NCBI GenBank assembly: GCA_017462485.1
Contig: JAFTRA010000026.1
Coordinates: 1 to 64,000 of the forward strand
Length of the DNA: 64,000 bases
Direction of reading: 5' to 3'
Source of the DNA: Clostridia bacterium
Lineage (GTDB): Bacteria; Bacillota; Clostridia; Oscillospirales; CAG-272
The notes under the pieces are model-generated. The model ran no database searches. It was not told the origin of the DNA and saw only the letters and a program-made list of their open reading frames with translations. Position numbers and translations under genes: made by a program. How positions within the stretch are numbered: position 1 is the stretch's first letter; every line of letters begins with the position of its first letter. Of this stretch, positions 59,868 through 64,000 are shown one piece after another.

Positions 59868-60059
59868 TACCAAATCACGGCAGAGCCGTGAATGGAATCC
59901 GCAACCTGTTGCGGTATGGACTCTCGCTAAAGGCGAGTATGGAATCAAGACCGAAGTCGAAGAAATTCAGCCTACCGACTGATGCCATTCGCGGTCAAGC
60001 CGCAATTCCATGCAATTCGCTCTGCGAATTGATGCCATACACAAGCCCTTCGGTCTTGA
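59868..60059. repeat. Hairpin array with ATGGAAT linkers
   Basis: Hairpins TCACGG/CCGTGA, CCGCAAC/GTTGCGG, CTCGC/GCGAG, GCGG/CCGC and AATTCGC/GCGAATT are joined by AATGGAATC, TATGGAC and on the right half by the reverse sense (ATTCCAT, GATGCCAT). TCAAGACCGAAG (59945-59956) and CTTCGGTCTTGA (60048-60059) enclose the right half as a 12-bp inverted repeat. Confidence 0.6.
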
Positions 60060-60061
60060 AT

Positions 60062-60105
60062 AAAACAACCAAAACCAACCCCTTGCGGGTTCGATTTTGG
60101 TTGTT
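60062..60105 (-). terminator. Terminator after tRNA-Ile
   Basis: On the minus strand AACAACCAAAATC and GATTTTGGTTGTT-type arms (about 60094-60105 with 60062-60073) enclose a GC-rich loop, then TTTTATT. Confidence 0.7.
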
Positions 60106-60107
60106 TT

Positions 60108-60184
60108 TGGTGGACCATCTAGGACTCGAACCTAGGACCGACCGGTTATGAGCCGGTAGCTCTAACCAACTGAGCTAATGGTCC
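60108..60184 (-). tRNA. tRNA-Ile2 (anticodon CAT, lysidine type)
   Basis: A 77-base cloverleaf on the minus strand: acceptor GGACCAT with ATGGTCC, D arm GCTC/GAGC, anticodon stem ACCGG/CCGGT around CTCATAA, T arm CTAGG/CCTAG around TTCGAGT, and an encoded CCA. The anticodon is CAT, but the body matches the Bacillota tRNA-Ile2 pattern (GGACC start, TTAGCTCAGTTGGTTAGAGC) and not elongator or initiator tRNA-Met, so C34 should be changed to lysidine by TilS. Its leader is AT-rich with a TATAAT at plus 60261-60266 (minus strand). Confidence 0.9.
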
Positions 60185-60380
60185 GAATAAATATTTAATT
60201 TTTTATAAATGAAATGCGCATAGGACCGATACTGCTAACCGCATTCTAGGTCACTTTAGTATTATAGCAAAGATATATGGATAATATGTTACGAAGATAT
60301 TAACAAATTATTAAGTTTTGATCGATTTTTGGTGATTTCTGTATGCGGACTCGGCGCGCGCGTATAATGCAAACATTGTA

Positions 60381-60409
60381 TTGAAACTTTTTTAAAACTG
60401 TGCTATAAT
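60381..60409 (+). promoter_or_regulatory. Promoter of the phosphoesterase gene
   Basis: TTGAAA (60381-60386), 17 bases, TATAAT (60404-60409). The leader is about 145 bases. Confidence 0.7.
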
Positions 60410-60491
60410 CAACCATAGATAATCCGACCAATATATAATAAGTTTTCACGTGGTGAATTTTAAAAAGTGAGGATTTATATGGCTTTAAACG

Positions 60492-60518
60492 TATTCGATT
60501 TAGGTTAGTGTTGGCTAG
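60492..60518 (+). repeat. 27-base motif, copy B, in the phosphoesterase leader
   Basis: TATTCGATTTAGGTT followed by AGTGTTGGCTAG. It is framed by TATGGC (about 60478) and GCCATA (about 60521), which can pair and place the motif in a hairpin loop. Matches copy A at 39073-39099. Confidence 0.5.
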
Positions 60519-60560
60519 GTTGCCATAGATTAATAAAGATTTACAGGAGAATACGGTAAA

Positions 60561-61535
60561 ATGGTCTCAAAAAAGAGAAAAAGACTAGTAATCACATTGA
60601 CATCTGTATTTGCGGCGCTTTTCATACTTTTCGGATATTACGCTCTTGCGGTTACCAATTTTAAATCCTACGGTACTTCGGCTTTGGTCAATGAGGAAGA
60701 AAAAACGATTTCTTTTGAGACGGATAGCATGAAGATATTGCAGCTCTCCGACGTTCAAACATCAAATCTTGTCGAGTCAGCTATAGCGTACCCAACAGTC
60801 GAAAGAGTTATAAAGAAAACGGAGCCGGATCTTATAGTGCTGACCGGTGATAACATTTCGAACAACAGCTCAAAAGCCGTGCTCAATACCTTTATAAGCT
60901 TTATGGATAGTTTTGAGATTCCTTGGGCTCTTGTTTTCGGTAACCACGATATACGTTCTGCCGTTTCTCCCGAAGAGCAGTGTAAAGCATACGAAAGCAG
61001 TAAGTTTTGTCTCTTTAAAGAGGGAAACATAGAAGAGCGATACGGTAACTACTATTATAAAATAAACCACGGCGGAGATACCGTCTTCTCATTAATTTTT
61101 ATGGATAGCGCAGACAATAGCTTCACCGCCACTCAAGTGGATTGGTACGAAGATACCGTTGCCAAAATCGGTGGTAAAAACGGAGGCACCGTGCCGAGCT
61201 TCGTATTTTTCCACATCCCGATAGCAGAGACCTATGACGCTCACAAGGCTTACGAATCCGACTCATCGATAGGGTCAGGCAGACAGGTAGACGAGATAAG
61301 AACGCAGAGCAGAGATACCTCATTTTTTGACACGTTGCTTGCCTTGGGCAGCACGAAAGCCCTCTTTTTCGGTCATGATCACAGAAACAACACCTTCATA
61401 AATTATATGGGCGTTGAGTTCTGCTACGGAACTAAAACCGGACGAACGGTCTATTACGAGCGCGACTCTCTCGGCGGCAATCTCATAACGCTCTATAAAA
61501 ATGCAACCTTTACGGTAGAAAGAGTCAACGTGTGA
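60561..61535 (+). CDS. Membrane-anchored metallophosphoesterase
   Basis: A 324-residue calcineurin-like phosphoesterase with an N-terminal membrane anchor (about 9-31). The five metal-binding motifs are in order: LQLSDVQ (about 59-65, Asp with Gln in place of His), VLTGDNIS (about 93-100), VFGNHDIR (about 124-131), FVFFHIPI (about 216-223) and FFGHDHRN (about 270-277). The catalytic domain should face outward. AGGAG precedes the ATG. It carries a motif-bearing leader but no operon partner; the substrate is unknown. Confidence 0.9.
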   Translation: MVSKKRKRLVITLTSVFAALFILFGYYALAVTNFKSYGTSALVNEEEKTISFETDSMKILQLSDVQTSNLVESAIAYPTVERVIKKTEPDLIVLTGDNISNNSSKAVLNTFISFMDSFEIPWALVFGNHDIRSAVSPEEQCKAYESSKFCLFKEGNIEERYGNYYYKINHGGDTVFSLIFMDSADNSFTATQVDWYEDTVAKIGGKNGGTVPSFVFFHIPIAETYDAHKAYESDSSIGSGRQVDEIRTQSRDTSFFDTLLALGSTKALFFGHDHRNNTFINYMGVEFCYGTKTGRTVYYERDSLGGNLITLYKNATFTVERVNV

Positions 61536-61625
61536 TTGAGACAATTTTTAGTTTATGTCAACCAGTTGCTTATTTTCCGCAAAGGACACCGAAATAAAAA
61601 TATGACCCTAATTTACCGCAACGTC

Positions 61626-61654
61626 TTGACAAATCTATGCCAATCGTGTATAAT
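61626..61654 (+). promoter_or_regulatory. tRNA-Val promoter
   Basis: TTGACA (61626-61631), 17 bases, TATAAT (61649-61654): full consensus, 17 bases before the tRNA. Confidence 0.85.
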
Positions 61655-61670
61655 GCTACACGTAGCATTC

Positions 61671-61747
61671 GGAGGCATAGCTCAGTTGGTTAGAGTACTT
61701 GCTTGACATGCAAGGGGTCAGTGGTTCGAGTCCACTTGTCTCCACCA
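61671..61747 (+). tRNA. tRNA-Val (anticodon GAC)
   Basis: A 77-base cloverleaf: acceptor GGAGGCA with TGTCTCC (one G-U), D arm GCTC/GAGT, anticodon stem CTTGC/GCAAG around TTGACAT (anticodon GAC), T arm AGTGG/CCACT around TTCGAGT, discriminator A and encoded CCA. Its 3' end is repeated in the sequence behind it. Confidence 0.93.
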
Positions 61748-62196
61748 AAACAAAAAGGCACCACTATGGGTGCCTTTTTGTTTTGTGGGGACAGTCTCGA
61801 ACCACCTCGCGCTACTATCTTTGTTCGCACCAAAGCTTCACAACCTTGCTATGTTCACACTCGGCTCGTGCGCGAATGTGGTGCGCATTCCGTCTTTGAC
61901 GGAATATTGCGTCATTCGTCGTGTCCGACCGACGAATAGCAAAATCCAGTTGTCGACAGATTCTATCATTGTTTTAGACACCGCTATGGGTGCCTTTTTG
62001 TTTTGTGGGGACACTCTCGAAGCACCTCGCGCTACTATCTTTGTTCGCACCAAAGCTTCACAACCTTGCTATGTTCACACTCGGCTCGTGCGCGAATGTG
62101 GTGGGCATACCAAGCAAAGCCGACGAAAGCTTGTTTTCACGAGGCGTGCGAAGGCATATTAACGCTTTCCATCAAAATCCACTTGTCTCCACCAAA
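61731..62196 (+). repeat. Tandem repeat of the tRNA-Val 3' end with downstream sequence
   Basis: The last 19 bases through the CCA region (TCCACTTGTC then TCCACCAAA, 61731-61749) recur exactly at 62178-62196 and in degraded form near 61945-61958 (TCCAGTTGTCGACA). Between them, about 130 bases (61759-61888) are repeated at 61979-62108 with only a few changes, at a fixed offset of 220. Short frames of 66-130 codons here are artefacts of the repeat. Confidence 0.75.
61752..61779 (+). terminator. tRNA-Val terminator
   Basis: AAAAAGGCACC (61752-61762) pairs with GGTGCCTTTTT (61769-61779). Confidence 0.88.
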
Positions 62197-62199
62197 GAA

Positions 62200-62240
62200 A
62201 AAGTCTGCAGCCAAATTTACGGTTTTGCAGACTTTTTGCT
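62200..62240 (+). terminator. Terminator after the repeated tRNA-Val 3' end
   Basis: AAAGTCTGCA (62200-62209) pairs with TGCAGACTTT (62226-62235), then TT. It may be the original terminator of the tRNA-Val gene. Confidence 0.8.
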
Positions 62241-62304
62241 TTTATTTTATAACTATTATTTACATTTTGTAGATTAATAATCAAAGAAGAGCTTAAAAAC
62301 GCTT

Positions 62305-63663
62305 TTATTTTTTGCTCTTTTGCTCGATATAATTCTTATACCAATATGCCGAGTCCTTGGGGATTCTCCGCATAGTTTCGTAATCCGTATAAACGATACC
62401 GAAGCGAGGACCGTATCCTTCCGCCCACTCAAAATTATCCATAAAGGACCAAAGGAAATATCCTCTTATATCTACGCCGTCGTCTGCCGCGCGTTCAAAC
62501 TCGTCAAGATAGGTTGAAAGGAATTTAATTCTATCCTCATCGTGCACCTTTCCGTCTGCGCCAAGAACGTCATTCGTTGCGGCGCCGTTCTCGGAAATAT
62601 AGAACGGCAGACGATAGCGTTCGGTAAAGAACCGAGGTCCCCAATATAAGCATCTGGGAGTCACGGACCAACCGAGAGCAGTGACGGGAGCATCACTCGG
62701 GCGCTTAACGGCAACGGGCTCTCCGTTCTCGCCGGATTTTATTTCCTTGCCGTTATATATATTCTGCGCATAAAAATCAAGAGGTTGATTCATAAGGCGA
62801 AGGTCTTCCTCGGTGATTTCGGGAAGGTAATCCTTATAGAGCTCAAGACCGTCCTCGGGATATTTGCCGAGAATAACGGGGTCGCTCCACCACGAAGCGC
62901 TCCACATAACCTGCTCGGAAAGCTTGGGAGAATCGAATAGCGCTCTTCTCGCCGCCTCGATATCCTCGGGGGAATCGGTTGCTGGATAGTGCGCGCTGCA
63001 CGTCGGAGCGTATCCTATTTTAATCGGGCGCTTTGCCGCCTCACGCATTGCGATTACTGCCGCCCCGTGTGCTTTCATAACGTTGTGCGCCATCTGAAAT
63101 ATGTCTTTATACGGAAGCTTTATGCCGGGAGCGTGAATTCCTCGGAGATAACCGTGACCAATGAAGCACTGCGGCTCGTTAAAGGTTATAAAATAGGTCA
63201 CTCTGTCCGAATAAAGCTCAACTACCTTTGCGGCATAGCTCTTGAACCAATCCACAGACTCGTCGTTAAGCCAACCGCCCTTTTTGTAAAGCGCGTAGGG
63301 ATAATCCCAATGGAAAAGCGTTATATAAGGCTCGATGCCGTTAGAAATAAGCTCGTCGATAAGCTCGGAATAGAAGCGCACACCGTCCTCGCTGACTTCT
63401 CCTACTCCGTTTGGGAAAATTCTGCTCCAGCTTATCGAGAAGCGATAAGAATTGACTCCGAGAGAACGCAAAAGCTTAACGTCTTCTCTGAAAAGGTGAT
63501 AGTGATCGCAGGCAACGTCAGAGGTCTTTCTATCCTTAATTCTCGTTGGCTCGTGTGAAAACACGTCCCATATGTTAAGCCCTTTTCCGCCCTCGAGATA
63601 CGCACCCTCTATTTGCTGCGACGAGGTTGCGACACCCCACGCAAAATCTTTTTTGAAGCCCAT
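62305..63663 (-). CDS. Glycoside hydrolase family 1 (beta-glucosidase type)
   Basis: A 452-residue retaining glycosidase with a TIM barrel. The acid/base Glu is in YFITFNEPQC (about 152-161) and the nucleophile Glu in FYISENGAAT (about 348-357). DFAWGVATSSQQIEGAY and SYRFSISWSRIFPNG are further GH1 landmarks. It has no signal peptide and is cytoplasmic. No phosphate-binding residues are obvious, so a free beta-glucoside is a better guess than a phospho-sugar. AGGAGG precedes the ATG; the transporter fragment at the right edge is its upstream neighbour. Confidence 0.95.
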   Translation of the reverse strand: MGFKKDFAWGVATSSQQIEGAYLEGGKGLNIWDVFSHEPTRIKDRKTSDVACDHYHLFREDVKLLRSLGVNSYRFSISWSRIFPNGVGEVSEDGVRFYSELIDELISNGIEPYITLFHWDYPYALYKKGGWLNDESVDWFKSYAAKVVELYSDRVTYFITFNEPQCFIGHGYLRGIHAPGIKLPYKDIFQMAHNVMKAHGAAVIAMREAAKRPIKIGYAPTCSAHYPATDSPEDIEAARRALFDSPKLSEQVMWSASWWSDPVILGKYPEDGLELYKDYLPEITEEDLRLMNQPLDFYAQNIYNGKEIKSGENGEPVAVKRPSDAPVTALGWSVTPRCLYWGPRFFTERYRLPFYISENGAATNDVLGADGKVHDEDRIKFLSTYLDEFERAADDGVDIRGYFLWSFMDNFEWAEGYGPRFGIVYTDYETMRRIPKDSAYWYKNYIEQKSKK

Positions 63664-63712
63664 AAACAGCCCTCCTAAAACAGACGTTAATTATTGTTGA
63701 GATATTCTTTAT

Positions 63713-64000
63713 TCATTCCGCTTTATCAGACAAAGCCTTCTTTTTCCAAGGAATCATAACGACAAGTCCCAATGCGACTATTCCCGTCCAGACGAGAATG
63801 AGATTTCCCCATCCGATGCCGTTTACGGCATTTGCGAAGACAACGTTTGCAACGGCTGCCGCCATATAGCTTACAAAATCAAGGAAGCCGGTGGCAGTTG
63901 AAACCATACCCGTATCTCTGAGGCTCGGGCAATAAACGCTCCAAAGGATTGCCGCCGCGCCGTTTGATGCCATAATTGCAAGCACGATAAAGATTATATT
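63713..64000 (-). CDS. Membrane transporter C-terminus, MFS-like (cut by window edge)
   Basis: The last roughly 95 residues of a membrane transporter; the frame stays open to the right edge (NIIFIVLAIMASNG at the cut), so the gene begins outside the window. Two or three helices are visible, with the pattern SLRDTGMVSTATGFLDFVSY and a Lys-rich C-terminal tail after MIPW. This fits the end of a major facilitator sugar transporter, which would bring in the substrate for the family 1 glycosidase 49 bases downstream. Confidence 0.75.
   Translation of the reverse strand, partial: NIIFIVLAIMASNGAAAILWSVYCPSLRDTGMVSTATGFLDFVSYMAAAVANVVFANAVNGIGWGNLILVWTGIVALGLVVMIPWKKKALSDKAE

Noticed and set aside
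60108..60184. Elongator or initiator tRNA-Met because of the CAT anticodon
   Set aside because: Body and acceptor match the tRNA-Ile2 pattern (GGACC start, TTAGCTCAGTTGGTTAGAGC), so the lysidine-modified isoleucine tRNA is preferred.
61699..62277. Several 66-130 codon frames behind tRNA-Val
   Set aside because: They run through the repeated tRNA 3'-end units and overlap the tRNA itself; composition and lack of ribosome sites show they are artefacts of the repeat.

Overview
The window reads as a chromosomal segment of a strictly anaerobic, Gram-positive-type member of the class Clostridia (phylum Bacillota), probably an uncultured gut-type lineage. The reasons are Rex next to dnaD and a dnaI/dnaC-like loader, pyruvate:ferredoxin oxidoreductase, pyruvate formate-lyase with its activase, RNase M5, long-form HPF, LytTR/DUF3021 and CotH genes, strong AGGAGG-type ribosome sites, consensus sigma-A promoters, and AT-rich spacers full of hairpins. 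Nothing in the sequence fixes the genus.

Layout. The left edge (1-131) is the promoter and leader of an rRNA operon running leftward out of the window. After two small genes, a long leftward housekeeping block (12301 to 1676) carries DUF1385-prmC-ddl-murI-rbfA-nrnA-galU-rimI-tsaD-rex-dnaD-dnaC-like, with many 4-17 base overlaps. manA reads rightward. Two giant secreted paralogues (1650 and 1621 aa) follow, with near-identical promoters, separated by a DUF4143 AAA ATPase whose promoter sits between two copies of a 38-bp palindrome. Then come nifJ (leftward), a maf-nth-rnmV operon, a solute-binding lipoprotein with a structured leader, hpf, and a fused ABC transporter.

The 39-47 kb part is metabolic and RNA-rich. 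It holds a ydbC-like gene, a promoter-terminator-bounded structured RNA in front of pflB-pflA, an aconitase X pair, an AraC regulator, and a guanine-type purine riboswitch with an overlapping terminator in front of a TGS/P-loop nucleoside kinase. From 48 to 64 kb the window is more accessory: LytTR/DUF3021, an MBL hydrolase, a wHTH-HATPase-STAS-like regulator, a vWA lipoprotein, a divergent AbrB/XRE pair with matching operators, an oxidoreductase, an unknown gene pair, a YwaF-like membrane protein, a CotH lipoprotein, a four-helix-bundle protein, tRNA-Ile(CAT), a phosphoesterase, tRNA-Val(GAC), a family 1 glycosidase and the end of an MFS-type transporter.

The most unusual content lies between genes: (i) an interspersed element with CCTTCTCC/GGAGAAGG ends, two of whose three copies are flanked by long target duplications; (ii) arrays of different short hairpins joined by nearly constant linkers (ATATCGC, AGTGAAGT or ATGGAAT types); (iii) tRNA 3'-end relics, including a threefold repeat behind tRNA-Val; (iv) an unassigned riboswitch-like RNA at pflB; (v) a 27-base leader motif found twice. 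All assignments come from reading the sequence by eye; no database search was run.
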